From Actinostola sp. cb2023 (lineage: Eukaryota > Cnidaria > Anthozoa > Actiniaria > Actinostolidae), in the NCBI GenBank assembly GCA_033675265.1, contig JAUJYZ010001510.1, forward strand, positions 103,501 through 167,500: DNA of 64,000 nt, in the 5' to 3' direction. A program made the translations under genes and the position numbers. The notes below the pieces were generated by a model. It ran no database searches. It was not told where the DNA came from and saw only the letters and a list, made by a program, of their open reading frames with translations. Positions 41,201-63,131 of this stretch are shown here, piece after piece. Position 1 is the stretch's first letter, and the number at the start of each line of letters is the position of its first letter.

Positions 41201-42234
41201 AACGCTTTACCTTCTAGGAGTGAAATATGTACCAGGCCCCTCCTTCCTAAGGCAGTTTCAGCCAGTTAATAACTTTTTATGGTAACCTCGTAAAAAGTTT
41301 GTGGATAAAAATCTCGAAATTTTCGAGTGTACCTATGCCATGTGATTATGCAAATGTCGTGTATACGCCTTGTTCTGATTGGTTAAGACAGGATAGCAAC
41401 CAATTGAAACATAAAACAAGTGTTTTGATTGGTCTAAACATAGCAACAACTACATGTAAGAGAGTGCCATGTTAGGACAAAAAGTTGGGAAATATATTTT
41501 GAATATTGATCATGAAATATAATCAAAACTTCCACTTTTAATTATATGATTAGCGCATCCCTATTTCCAGTTTGGTTAACTATATGTAGGTTTGATCATT
41601 ACACTCTCTCTTCACTAGATACTCGATAGAAAGGATGCCAGATGCCTATGGAGGTAAGCTGAGTAGTAATAGAAAGTTCTGTAACATGAATGAAATACAT
41701 GTTTATTACGACTGATAGCATGGGGATAGAGTCGTTTTCGAATGAGTGAGAAAGCTACCGCACCGTCACCGCACCGCGCCTTGCCGTATTGAAAGAGTTT
41801 GTTTGAATGTTATGAGATGCATCTGCACGCTTTTTGATTGGTTCAGAAAGGAGGCCATTTGAGTGCCACGGTACCGTGTTTCCCACTCATACAGAAACGA
41901 TTCTATTGGATGAGATGCATCTGCACGCTTTTTGATTGGTTCAGAAAGGAAGCCATTTGAGTGCCACGGTACCGTGTTTCCCACTCATACAGAAACGATT
42001 CTATTGGATGAGACGCTTTTTGATTGGTTCAGAAAGGAAGCCATTTGAGTGTCATGGTACTGTAGGTTTTCCACTCATACAAAAACGACTCGGCGATCAC
42101 TATTTTATTGCAATACTGTGAGCGGAGTGTTTACTAATGTGTTATGTAGTAAACAGTAATTATAAACATATTATTTAGATGTACAGATCCGCACAGCTGA
42201 TATGAATTTCTATCTTTTTTTAGCTCCACGATGA
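35256..42234 (+). CDS. FCF1: rRNA-processing protein FCF1, complete (9 coding exons, 195 aa)
   Basis: The exons are 35256-35258 (ATG only), 35347-35414, 38763-38828, 39348-39496, 40199-40271, 40343-40430, 40863-40957, 41619-41653 and 42224-42234; every phase agrees. The product is a PIN-domain protein of the small-subunit processome, needed for early pre-rRNA cleavage in the nucleolus. Recognisable blocks are [15 protein letters not shown] at the N-terminus, a Lys-rich linker, [20 protein letters not shown] with the first PIN aspartate, CITDCVMAELEKLG-like [29 protein letters not shown] with acidic residues, and [20 protein letters not shown]. It ends with GAPR, close to the usual end of FCF1. 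The length matches the usual ~198 aa. Introns carry MITEs and a 2.56-kb AAGATC-rich element. The assignment rests on near-continuous similarity to remembered FCF1. Confidence 0.97.
35774..38336. mobile_element. 2.56-kb AAGATCTTATAAGA-rich element in FCF1 intron
   Basis: The ends are inverted: CCCAGGTGGAAATCTT at left and AAGATTTCTACCTGGG at right. About 470 bp at the left and 620 bp at the right consist of degenerate repeats of AAGATCTTATAAGATTCTTA. The middle (36240-37700) is ordinary AT-rich sequence without a supported ORF. This looks like a non-autonomous DNA element with unusually long subterminal repeat arrays. The target duplication is not clear (flanks GCTT and TTAT). Confidence 0.75.
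38431..38602. repeat. MITE family A copy
   Basis: Starts ACAGTCCAACCACTCGTAAG and ends CCGGAGGTTCAACTGT. Same family as 185-375 and 1283-1460. Intronic in FCF1, upstream of exon 38763. Confidence 0.85.
39750..40010. repeat. MITE family D (AATACTCCAGTTTCGAGTTG ends)
   Basis: GAATACTCCAGTTTCGAGTT at left, AACTAAAAACTGGAATATT at right. Internally, TCAGGCTTAGCCTCAATTCA is repeated inverted. A second copy is at 60511-60765. Intronic in FCF1. Confidence 0.88.
40435..40740. repeat. MITE family C copy abutting an FCF1 5' splice site
   Basis: ATACACCTATTCCAAAAAAG starts at 40436, five or six bases after the end of FCF1 exon 40343-40430. Internally, GTCCATAGGCAATAGGTTAT and CGGTCTTGGAATGACCTAAT are inverted halves. 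It resembles the copy at 61673-61980 closely. Confidence 0.88.
41728..42091. repeat. MITE family B with internal tandem duplication
   Basis: Left AGAGTCGTTTTCGAATGAGT, right CACTCATACAAAAACGACTC. Between them a unit of about 97 bp (GATTGGTTCAGAAAGGAAGC and following) occurs three times. Last full intron of FCF1. Confidence 0.85.
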
Positions 42235-42325
42235 TTGTACACGAAACAATTGAAGCTCAGTCGTTTTCATTCAATAAACTACAATGTAACTAATACAAAT
42301 GTAGCTACTTATGTGCACAGTTCAT

Positions 42326-42501
42326 AATACTCCTTTTTACAGTTCCCGACGCCACCTTGAAAGGTAGCCGTGCCTTTGCATCGAAGCGAGACCAACGGTG
42401 ATCTTGCAATGATAGAGACATGCGAATAATTGTCCATCGCTTCAATGCAAAGACACGGCTACCTTTCAAGATGGCGCCGGGAACTGTGAAAAGGAGTATT
42501 T
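42326..42501. repeat. Foldback MITE downstream of FCF1
   Basis: AATACTCCTTTTTACAGTTC and GAACTGTGAAAAGGAGTATT are the ends. Internally, AAAGGTAGCCGTGCCTTTGC is repeated inverted. No ORF. Confidence 0.92.
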
Positions 42502-44340
42502 TATAGCAAAGGTGATGAGAAGCACAGAAAGTTGTGCACGTAGGATACGAAGAAGATCTGCAGGATCAGGAACAAGAACTCAGTATATCATTACATTCAG
42601 AATAATATTATTTTACAACAATCAGTTTAGGACTTAGTATTTATTATATCATGTCATTTCTGGTATAACCAGCACACTTATGTGTTGGAATACATCTATG
42701 TATTTGTTGATATGCTTGCATGTTTTGGGGAGTGAAAAGGCAAGAAGCAATGATGCAATGCACGTATATATATATTTCTACACTCAATATTCGAATTTCT
42801 TTAAAAACGCCTATTTTACTCGGGCATACGTGCTGTGGAACTCGTCATATGATATAAGTCGGTTCTTATATAGCGCATTTCGCATTGTCTCGATGCGCTT
42901 TATATCGCTAAAAGTAGGGGTGGAGGCCATTTTAAAATTAAACAGCACGAGTACGCAACCAATCAGAACGCGCGTAAGAATGATAATTGGCGATAGCCAA
43001 TCAGAAACTATTATATAATCGTGCTTCTTTGCTGGGGGTCCAGAACAAGGATTCTTCATCGGTCTTTCGTCTTTCGTATCCCCGAAGTAGATATGAGTAA
43101 GAGCTTTGAAAAAAAGGTGAATTTTGGCGCGAATACGGAACGAGGTAGCTGGTGTAACACCTCGTAAGAAGAAACGACACAGCTGAAAAGAAGGATGAAT
43201 AAAGTTTGTTTTGACACTATTGGAAACTAAAACCTGAAAACCCTTTAACATTCCAACCTAAAAACGGCAAATTCACATGGTTTAGCGAACATAACTCACC
43301 ACTGAACGAAGCCGTTTGTTCAAACGGACAAGTTCAAGTTTATTTATATTTCACACATATTTACAAAAACAAGACGCTCAATGAGCGTATACTCGGGCTT
43401 ATGATAAGGAAAATGTCAGTTGCGTGAGGAGAGACCGGACAATGACTGACAGTTGCGTGACGAGGGAGACTTGTATATATGTGTCGAGTTCATTTGATTT
43501 GCTGTTGAGTTTGAGTTGATATGTGAGAGCGTATTTAAGAGGAACTGATGGATGGCTTGCCTTGGATACAACATAATTTCTCTTCTGCACAGGTCAACTG
43601 CTTCTTTCACTTCTAGTCGTCGAATACGATGACTTAGCAATATCTCAGTATCTGCCATGAGCGAACAAAACTTCGGATTAATTGACACGTTTGTCGCGCC
43701 ATGAATATTCAACCTCAAGTGACCTCAAGTATGTTTAAAGATGTAATACAGATGTACCTCCACGAATCTTTATGAGTCATCGAGATAAATAGTTTCTCGT
43801 CACGCAACTGTCATTCTCACAATACCCGAATATACGCTCGTTGAGCGTCTTCTGCAACAGATCCCTAATATCTAATGACGTTTTGATTTTGATTGTATTT
43901 TTGCCGTTCACTGACTTGTTTTCAGCGTGGAAATTCTGCTTTAAATAGCGCTGCGCGGCGGTTCTAAAACAAGGACAATGTCAGTTGCGTGAAGAGGGAC
44001 CTGACAATGACTGACAGTTGCGTGACGTATATCTGTCGGTGAGCACAGATAAAAATCTCCGAATCGTATTTCCGAAGCACGTACTTGGGACGTCTACAGC
44101 GCATGCGAAGCAGACATGAAGTCTGGGCAAGAAAGATTAGAAAGCACAAACCAATCAGGGAAAGCAACGGAGGTCAAGGGGTCAAAATAAAAGTATTTTC
44201 TCATCTAAATTTAGATTGAAGCTATTAACGTTTTTACTGATATACTGTAAAGTTTAACGTTTTTACTGATATACTGTAAAGTTCACAGTACTGAAATTGC
44301 AAGGAAAGCATGTTTTATCGAGCTCGAGTCCTGCAACGAC
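42502..44340. other. Intergenic with dispersed repeat pieces
   Basis: No supported gene. Pieces of the CGCTCATTGAGCGTC repeat lie at 43374-43475, 43795-43853 and 43975-44030. TTAACGTTTTTACTGATATACTGTAAAG is duplicated in tandem near 44226-44282. Minus-strand ORFs at 42811-43251 and 43416-43718 have no recognised domain and overlap repeats. Confidence 0.45.
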
Positions 44341-44344
44341 GAGC

Positions 44345-44505
44345 ATTCCCTTATCTGCTGAGTAATCTTGAAACTCGATACGATTAAATACGTCGCATAC
44401 TTTCGTCATTCTTTAACCGACTAAAAAAACTACGACGACTACTACTACCGAAAAACGCATTTTCTAACTCGGGCTTCCTTCGGAAGGGCCCGAGTAATGA
44501 CAAAA
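44345..44505. repeat. Dispersed repeat, inverse of 32889-33060
   Basis: CCCTTATCTGCTGAGTAATC at the left and CTCGGGCTTCCTTCGGAAGG near 44467. Same element as in the PARG-like intron, in opposite orientation. Confidence 0.75.
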
Positions 44506-45140
44506 GTTAGTTAGGACCTAACATGTTTTGCATAAAAATACAAAGCATTCCTCAGTTTTTCTCTTGTTGGTTCATCCAACATGGCGGCTATCTTTGTTGT
44601 CTATTTCTCAAGGGATTTTCAGTCACGTGGTTGCACATCAAGATCAGCTGACGATCTATATCGTCTTCCCGCTATTCGACTGAAGAAAAACTATTTACAT
44701 ATTCATTGCAGATACACCAAAGTTATTGTCGGAAAATCAATAATAAAAAAACTAGTTTTCGCTAAGATTAAGTAAGTTAATAAAGTGCGTAAAGAATGAA
44801 ATGAAGGTATAGAACCTCTTATGTACTATGACAATAATAACACGTATATTTATATACAAATGTATACGTAGCTAATTGCATAATCGTTGTCCGGTTGAAA
44901 ATCATAAATCATACAAGCTGAGACCGCAAGGATGGATGGGAAATCAGTTCATGACCGCATTACATACAGATATATTCAATGTTCTCGTAGTTTTGAAGAT
45001 GTATGAGCTATTTAAATAAGATCCTACAAGTGGATAAAAAGGTCGATGATTTGACAGTGTTATTTGAGAGTTAATTTCCCAGAATTCCTTTTGGTCATAG
45101 CTTTCATGATTTTCAACCCGACAACGATTATATAGAATGG

Positions 45141-45530
45141 GCTTGTGTCACCTGTCACGTGACTTTTTAAAATTTCACCGAAGACAAACGAAAATATCAT
45201 AACTTGAAAGAGCATACTAAAATTAGTAAAAGTTGAAAATTTCAAAAGAATCAAGCAAATAAGGCAAAAGTTAAAGGCTTTCAAAGTTTCCCGCTTTGAC
45301 AAGGATTTGTATGGGTTTTTCGCTTGGAGGGCAAGCGTTGCCTTCCAACATACATTTCCATACAAAAAAGGTAAAGTTTGAATGCCTGTAGCTATTGTTC
45401 TACATTTACTTACTTCCGGCCCTTCAAACTTTCCACTTTTACTAACTTTAGCATGCTCTTTCCAGTTATGGTATTTTTGTTTTTCTTCGGTGAAAATTTA
45501 AAAAGTCACGTGACAGGTGACACAAGCGCA
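45141..45530. repeat. 390-bp foldback element
   Basis: GCTTGTGTCACCTGTCACGT at left, ACGTGACAGGTGACACAAGC at right. The arms continue with AATTTCACCGAAGACAAACG-type pairs. Lies 3' of the SUSD2-like tail copies. Confidence 0.92.
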
Positions 45531-45634
45531 TTAGCTACATAAGCGTGTCTTTTGCTACATCTAACGTGGTTGATACAATTTCTTGGGGGTGGGCGTTGTT
45601 GTTGACCTCGACACAGTAAGAATGCCCATGTAAA

Positions 45635-45867
45635 CTACACAACATTACTCTGTGATAGATTTTGAAAAGACATCACAACTCCTTCATTCTGCTTGCCAAT
45701 GGGCGCAGTGTTCATTTGTCTTCCATGACGAGTTTTGTTCCTTGCGCTTCTTCTCCGTGAGTAACAAACAACTGTTACGATAACGACGAAAGCCACAGCA
45801 CAAGCAATAGAAACACCGATAAGTATCAGTACAACAGTAGATAGCTTATCGTCCTTTGGTTTTATAC
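45635..45867 (-). CDS. Terminal exon copy D: TM segment plus cytoplasmic tail, diverged
   Basis: The acceptor TATTGTAG precedes a phase-1 exon of 233 bases, the same length and phase as copies A and B. It encodes a short basic/acidic stem (GIKPKDDKLS), one membrane segment (TVVLILIGVSIACAVAFVVI), a basic stop-transfer (SRRRSARNK) and a tail ending FQNLSQSNVV. It is open and differs from A and B at many positions, so it is an old duplicate. It could be an alternative last exon of the SUSD2-like gene. Confidence 0.75.
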
Positions 45868-46148
45868 CTACAATATACCAATAATATACTTTTATCATAA
45901 CGAGTTTCAAAACAACCAACGATCTATGAGTACGGTCGGGGCGTGCAATACGCATGGAGGTATTCACTTGTAAGTAAATAATAATAATAATAATAACTTT
46001 ATTACTGTGTCATATGTTCTAGTTTACACTGAAGAAACTAATTGGAGACACCTATCTACCCCACCCGAGTTTCTATTTACACCATTAAAATATCCCTACA
46101 ATTTATAATTTACAATTTATAAATGTGTAGGTATGTGCACCTTTAACC

Positions 46149-46985
46149 CTGTTTGAGTCGAGTATCAAATACTCTATACAATGGCTGCGACATCAAACGC
46201 ATTACAAATTAGTCGAGTATTCAAATACTTTATACAATGGCGGCGACAGCAAAACGCATTACAAATTAGTCGAGTATTCAAATACTTTATACAATGGCTG
46301 CGACATCAAACGCATTACAAATTAGTCGAGTATTCAAATACTTTATACAATGGCTGCGACAATAAAACGCATTACAAATTAGTCGAGTATTCAAATACTT
46401 TATACAATGGCTGCGACAACAAAACGCATTACAAATTAGTCCAGTATTCAAATACTTTATACAATGGCTGCGACAACAAAACGCATTACAAATTAGTCGA
46501 GTATTCAAATACTTTATACAAAGACTGCGACATCAAACGCATTACAAATTAGTCGAGTATTCAAATACTTTATACAATGGCTGAGACATCAAACGCATTA
46601 CAAATTAGTCGAGTATTCAAATACTTTATACAATGGCTGCAACAACAAAACGCATTACAAATTAGTCGAGTATTCAAATACTTTATACAATGGCTGCGAC
46701 ATCAAACGCATTACGCGAGTATTAAATAATACAAGTCGCATTACAAATTAGTCGAGTATTCAAATACTTTATACAATGGCTGCGACAGCAAAACGCATTA
46801 CAAATTAGTCGAGTATTCAAATACTTTATACAATGGCTGAGACATCAAACGCATTACAAATTAGTCAAGTATTCAAATACTTTATACAATGGCTGCGACA
46901 ACAAAACGCATTACAAATTAAATTAGTCAAGTATTCAAATACTTTATACAATGGCTGCGACAGCAAAACACATTACTAAATAGTC
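46149..46985. repeat. 57-bp repeat array A1
   Basis: Unit: CGAGTATTCAAATACTTTAT, then ACAATGGCTGCGACAGCAAA, then ACGCATTACAAATTAGT. About 14-15 copies, more diverged than the other arrays and with one broken unit at about 46705. No promoter or gene was recognised in it. Confidence 0.95.
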
Positions 46986-47768
46986 GAATGTTCTAATAAT
47001 ACTTATACTTTTTCAATTGACGCATGCGCGGTACAGTTTTCACCTGTGTCGAGAGGAAGACTACCGAAAGATATCAAGCGTTACTCTCGATTATTAGAAT
47101 TCTGTACTTCGTGTGTTCGTAAAGCCATCGGTTTGTTACGGCAGTATCCGAAGTGATCTCTCCCAGAAGACTCTATATAATTCTAGTCAGCGATTAACTA
47201 GCCAATCAGACTAATACTAGTTTAAAGATAAGTAACATCTGCACTTTGAATGTAGCATAAACGTTATGAATATCTCTTTCTTTTAGTCGACTGAAGAATA
47301 AGTATAAATTTATTGAGATCATTGTTGATACACCAGAGTAGTCACCTTTTCCATAACAAAGTAACTCATAATCATACTTCCATTAGCTCTGTGTAGTATT
47401 TTTACCGACAACGTACGTTCGATATAAAAGCTGTGTACCACTGTGTTTGTAGAGGTAGGTAGGTCAACTTTATTTAATCACGCTAGCCCCTTCAACTTGA
47501 AGCTGGTTTCCAAGAGGGGTGTGAATACAATAACAATTTACAAACTTTACAAAATTGTCTAACACTTATACTACAGTGCACGAATACTATTCTAATATCT
47601 AAAACGTATGTATATACTGATAAAAAATATACTTCTAACAAACAACACAACAAGCAATGGAAGTCTACATCTCAATATGAACATGTCTTTTGATACATCT
47701 AACTTGTTGATAACATTTCTTTTGGGTGAGTGTTGGTGTTGAACTCGAAACGTTATGAATGCAAGATG

Positions 47769-48000
47769 TTACTCAGCCTGTGATAGAAATACAACCGATG
47801 ATACAACTCCTCTATTCTGCTCGCCAATGGGTACGTTCAATTGTCTTCCATGAAGTGTTTTGATCCTTGTGTTTGTTTTTATTTTCGGCCGTGAGCAACA
47901 AACAACTGTTACGATAATGACGATAGACGCAGCACAAGCAATAGAACACCAATAAGTATCAGTACAACAGTAAATAGCTTATCGTCCTTTCGTTTCACAC
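47769..48000 (-). pseudogene. Terminal exon copy C, frameshifted
   Basis: It has the same acceptor (ACATTGTAG) and phase as copies A and B, but is 232 bases, one shorter. One A is missing (CAATAGAACACC instead of CAATAGAAACACC), which shifts the frame inside the membrane segment. If spliced in, it would give an aberrant tail. The remaining sequence is close to copy B, so the loss is recent. Confidence 0.85.
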
Positions 48001-48034
48001 CTACAATGTATCAATGATATACTTATATCTTATA

Positions 48035-48320
48035 AAATGACTGCGACAGCAAAACGCATTACAAATTACAAATTAGTCGAGTATTCAAATACTTTATACA
48101 ATGGCTGCGACAGCAAAACGCAATACAAATTAGTCGAGTATTCAAATACTTTATACAATGGCTGCGACAGCAAAACGCATTACAAATTAGTCGAGTATTC
48201 AAATACTTTATACAATGGCTGCGACAGCAAAGCGCATTACAAATTAATCGAGTATTCAAATACTTTATACAATGGCTGCGACAGCAAAGCGCATTACAAA
48301 TTAGTCGAATATTCAAAAAA
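48035..48320. repeat. 57-bp repeat array A2
   Basis: About five units of the same 57-bp repeat, between tail copies C and B. The last unit carries GCGCATTACAAATTAGTCGA followed by a unique AAAAATACTTATACTTTTTC border that also closes array A3 at 52165. Confidence 0.95.
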
Positions 48321-49739
48321 TACTTATACTTTTTCAATTGACGCATGCGCGCGCGGTACAGTTTTCACCTGTGTCGAGAAGAAGACACTACCCGAAAGAT
48401 ATGTAAACGTAACTCTCGATTATTAGAATTCTGTACTTCGTGTGTTCATAGTCAGCGATTAACTAGCCAGTCAGACTAATACTAGTTTAATAACAAGATT
48501 CATCAAGATACATTTAATGACAAGATGCATCACGTTGAATGTAGCATAAAAGTTATGAATATCTCTTTGTTCTAGTCGACTGAAGAAGAAGTATTGTGGT
48601 CATTTTTGATACACCACAGTGATCATGATGATCACCCTTATGACATAACAAGTAACTCCTGACATTTCCCATACTTCCATTAGGTCTGTGTAGTATTTTC
48701 ACCGACAACGTTCGATAAAAAAGCTGTATACCACTGTGTTTGTATCTTACAATACAACAAGCAATGGAAGTCTACATCTCAATATGAGCATACTTTTGAT
48801 ACATCAAACTTGTTGATACCATTTACTTTTTGGGTGGGTGTTGGTGTTGAACTCGAAACGTTATGAATGCAAGATGTTACTCAGCCTGTGATAGAAATAC
48901 AACCGATGATATAACTCCTCTATTCTGCTCGCCAATGGGTACGTTCAATTGTCTTCCATGAAGAGTTTTGATCCTTGTGTTTGCTTTTCTTCTCGGCCGT
49001 GAGCAACAAATAACTGTTACGATAATGACGATAGACGCAGCACAAGCAATAGAAACACCGATAAGTATCAGTACAACAGTAAATAGCTTATCGTTCTTTC
49101 GTTTCACACCTACAATGTATCAATAATATACTTTTATCATAACGAGTTTCAAAACAACCAACGATCTATGAGTACTATATATAGAACGTTGCTGTGAAGG
49201 TACTCGAAGTGACCCTTTGCTCTCACTTATAGGGTAAGAACTAAAGGGTATCGTGTAAGCTTAGCTACATTATGCCGGCATAATTTCGAGCATAATACTA
49301 TGGTTTGGGAATCGGGAATTACGCCGGCATAAAAGTCCATTTTCCTGCATAATAGTTGAATTTCCTGGCATAATTATAGCGTTTTTGTGACTTTTTGAAA
49401 AAAATATCAGTTAGGCATACCGTAAATCTTCTAATACGCGCCAGAGGCACTTATTCCATTTCGAAGGTCTTAGGAGGATGCGGGTGATAGAAGATTTACG
49501 GTATGTATAAGTTACGTTTCTTTGACACACAAACAGTCCGTCGGCATGCCAGGCAGTGGCGCCACTTTGTCTGGTACCGAAAAAAAAAAATTGTCCTTGT
49601 TTGTGGGGTTTATTTCCAGGCATATCGAGCATTTCGAGCATAATGTATACTAGCTAAGCTTAGCATCGTGCAGTACGCATGGAGGTATTCACCTATTGTA
49701 AGTAATTATACATGTGTAGGTATGTACACACTTAACGCT
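48321..49739. repeat. Segmental duplication, copy 1 (about 1.4 kb)
   Basis: Nearly identical to 52166-53569. It contains tail exon B and ends with an AC-rich sequence TTAACGCTGTTTGAGTCGAG just before array A3. Differences are scattered single bases and small indels. Within it, CCGTAAATCTTCTAATACGC (49430) and ATAGAAGATTTACGG (49489) form an inverted pair, and TATGCCGGCATAATTTCGAG marks another small palindrome. Confidence 0.9.
48877..49109 (-). CDS. Terminal exon copy B: TM segment plus cytoplasmic tail
   Basis: 233 bases in phase 1, identical in architecture to copy A. Relative to copy A, the protein has Asn for Asp in the stem (KRKNDK) and Ala for Val in the membrane segment (SIACAASIVIIVTVICC). 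The tail is the same, ending VVFLSQAE. Open and spliceable. Confidence 0.8.
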
Positions 49740-52165
49740 GTTTGAGTCGAGTATTCAAATACTTTATATAATGGCTGCGACAGCAAAACGCATTACAAAT
49801 TAGTTGAGTATTCAAATACTTTATACAATGGCTGCGACAGCAAAACGCATTACAAATTAGTCGAGTATTCAAATACTTTATACAATGGGCTGCGACAACA
49901 AAACGCATTACAAATTAGTCGAGTATTCAAATACTTTATACAATGGCTGCGACAGCAAAACGCATTACAAATTAGTCGAGTATTCAAATACTTTATACAA
50001 TGGCTGCGACAACAAATTAAAACGCATTACAAATTAGTCGAGTATTCAAACACTTTATACAATGGCTGCGACAGCAAAACTCATTACAAATTAGTCGAGT
50101 ATTCAAACACTTTATACAATGGCTGCGACAGCAAAACGCATTACAAATTAGTTGAGTATTCAAACACTTTATACAATGGCTGCGACAGCAAAACGCATTA
50201 CAAATTAGTCGAGTATTCAAACACTTTATACAATGGCTGCGACAGCAAAACGCATTACAAATTAGTCGAGTATTCAAATACTTTATACAATGGCTGCGAC
50301 AGCCAAAACGCATTACAAATTAGTCGAGTATTCAAATACTTTATACAATGGCTGCGACAGCAAAACGCATTACAAATTAGTCGAGTATTCAAATACTTTA
50401 TACAATGGCTGCGACAGCAAAACGCATTACAAATTAGTCGAGTATTCAAATAATTTATACAATAGCTGCGACAGCAAAACGCATTGCAAATTAGTCGAGT
50501 ATTCAAATACTTTATACAATGGCTGCGACAGCAAAACACATTACAAATTAGTCGAGTATTCAAATACTTTATACAATGGCTGCGACAGCAAAACGCATTA
50601 CAAATTAGTTGAGTATTCAAACTACTTTATACAATGGCTGCGACAGCAAAACGCATTACAAATTAGTCGAGTATTCAAATACTTTATACAATGGCTGCGA
50701 CAGCAAAACGCATTACAAATTAGTCGAGTATTCAAATACTTTATACAATGGCTGCGACATCAAACGCATTACAAATTAGTCGAGTATTCAAATACTTTAT
50801 ACAATGGCTGCGACAGCAAAACGCATTACAAATTAGTCGAGTATTCAAATACTTTATACAATGCCTGCGATAGCAAAACGCATTACAAATTAGTCGAGTA
50901 TTCAAATACTTTATACAATGGCGGCGATAGCAAAACGCATTACAAATTAGTCGAGTATTCAAATACTTTATACAATGGCTGCGACATCAAACGCATTACA
51001 AATTAGTCGAGTATTCAAATACTTTATACAATGGCTGCGACAGCAAAACGCATTACAAATTAGTCGAGTATTCAAATACTTTATACAATGGCTGCGACAT
51101 CAAACGCATTACAAATTAGTTGAGTATTCAAATACTTTATACAATGCTGCGACGACAGCAAAACGCATTACAAATTAGTCGAGTATTCAAATACTTTATA
51201 TACAATGGCTGCGACAGCAAAACGCATTACAAATTAGTCGAGTATTCAAATACTTTATACAATGGCTGCGACATCAAACGCATTACAAATTAGTCGAGTA
51301 TTCAAATACTTTATACAATGGCTGCGACATCAAAACACATTACAAATTAGTCGAGTATTCAAATAATTTATACAATGGCTGCGACAGCAAAACGCATTAC
51401 AAATTAGTCGAGTATTCAAATACTTTATACAATGGCTGCGACATCAAAACACATTACAAATTAGTCGAGTATTCAAATAATTTATACAATGGCTGCGACA
51501 TCAAACGCATTACAAATTAGTTGAGTATTCAAATACTTTATACAATGGCTGCGACAGCAAAACGCATTACAAATTAGTCGAGTATTCAAATACTTTATAC
51601 AATGGCTGCGACAGCAAAAAACGCATTACAAATTAGTCGAGTATTCAAATACTTTATACAATGGCTGCGACATCAAACGCATTACAAATTAGTCGAGTAT
51701 TCAAATACTTTATACAATGGCTGCGACATCAAAACACATTACAAATTAGTCGAGTATTCAAATAATTTATACAATGGCTGCGACAGCAAAACGCATTACA
51801 AATTAGTCGAGTATTCAAATACTTTATACAATGGCTGCGACAACAAAACGCATTACAAATTAGTCGAGTATTCAAAGACTTTATACAATGGCTGCGACAG
51901 CAAAACGCATTACAAATTAGTCGAGTATTCAAATACTTTATACAATGGCTGCGACAGCAAAACGCATTACAAATTAGTCGAGTATTCAAATACTTTATAC
52001 AATGGCTGCGACAGCAAAACGCGTTACAAATTAGTCGAGTATTCAGATACTTTATACAATGGCTGCGACAGCAAAGCGCATTACAAATTAATCGATTATT
52101 CAAATACTTTATACAATGGCTGCGACAGCAAAGCGCATTACAAATTAGTCGAATATTCAAAAAAT
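49740..52165. repeat. 57-bp repeat array A3
   Basis: About 42 units with small indels that shift the 19-codon frame locally. Variation includes CAAACGCATT in place of CAAAACGCATT, and CACTTTATAC for TACTTTATAC in one sub-block at 50040-50230. This sub-block resembles 53740-54060 in array A4, consistent with duplication of a whole cassette. Confidence 0.95.
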
Positions 52166-52714
52166 ACTTATACTTTTTCAATTGACGCATGCGCGCGCGG
52201 TACAGTTTTCACCTGTGTCGAGAAGAAGACACTACCCGAAAGATATGTAAACGTAACTCTCGATTATTAGAATTCTGTACTTCGTGTGTTCATAGTCAGC
52301 GATTAACTAGCCAGTCAGACTAATACTAGTTTAATAACAAGATTCATCAAGATACATTTAATGACAATATGCATCACGTTGAATGTAGCATAAAAGTTAT
52401 GGATATCTCTTTGTTCTAGTCGACTGAAGAAGAAGTATTGTGGTCATTGTTGATACACCACAGTGATCATGATCACCCTTATCATAACAAGTAACTCCTG
52501 ACATTTCCCATACTTCCATTAGGTCTGTGTAGTATTTTCACCGACAACGTTCGATAAAAAAGCTGTATACCACTGTGTTTGTATCTTACAATACAACAAG
52601 CAATGGAAGTCTACATCTCAATATGAACATGTCTTTTGATACATCTAACTTGTTGATACCATTTCTTTTGGGTGGGTGTTGGTGTTGAACTCGAAACGTT
52701 ATGAATGCAAGATG

Positions 52715-63131
<10,417 letters not shown>

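Noticed and set aside
42811..43718. Minus-strand ORFs of 100-146 aa
   Set aside because: They overlap dispersed repeats and show no family resemblance or splice partners.
44581..44775. Short ORF beginning MAAIFVVYFS after CAACATGGCGGC
   Set aside because: Good-looking start context but only 64 codons, no domain, no downstream exon seen.
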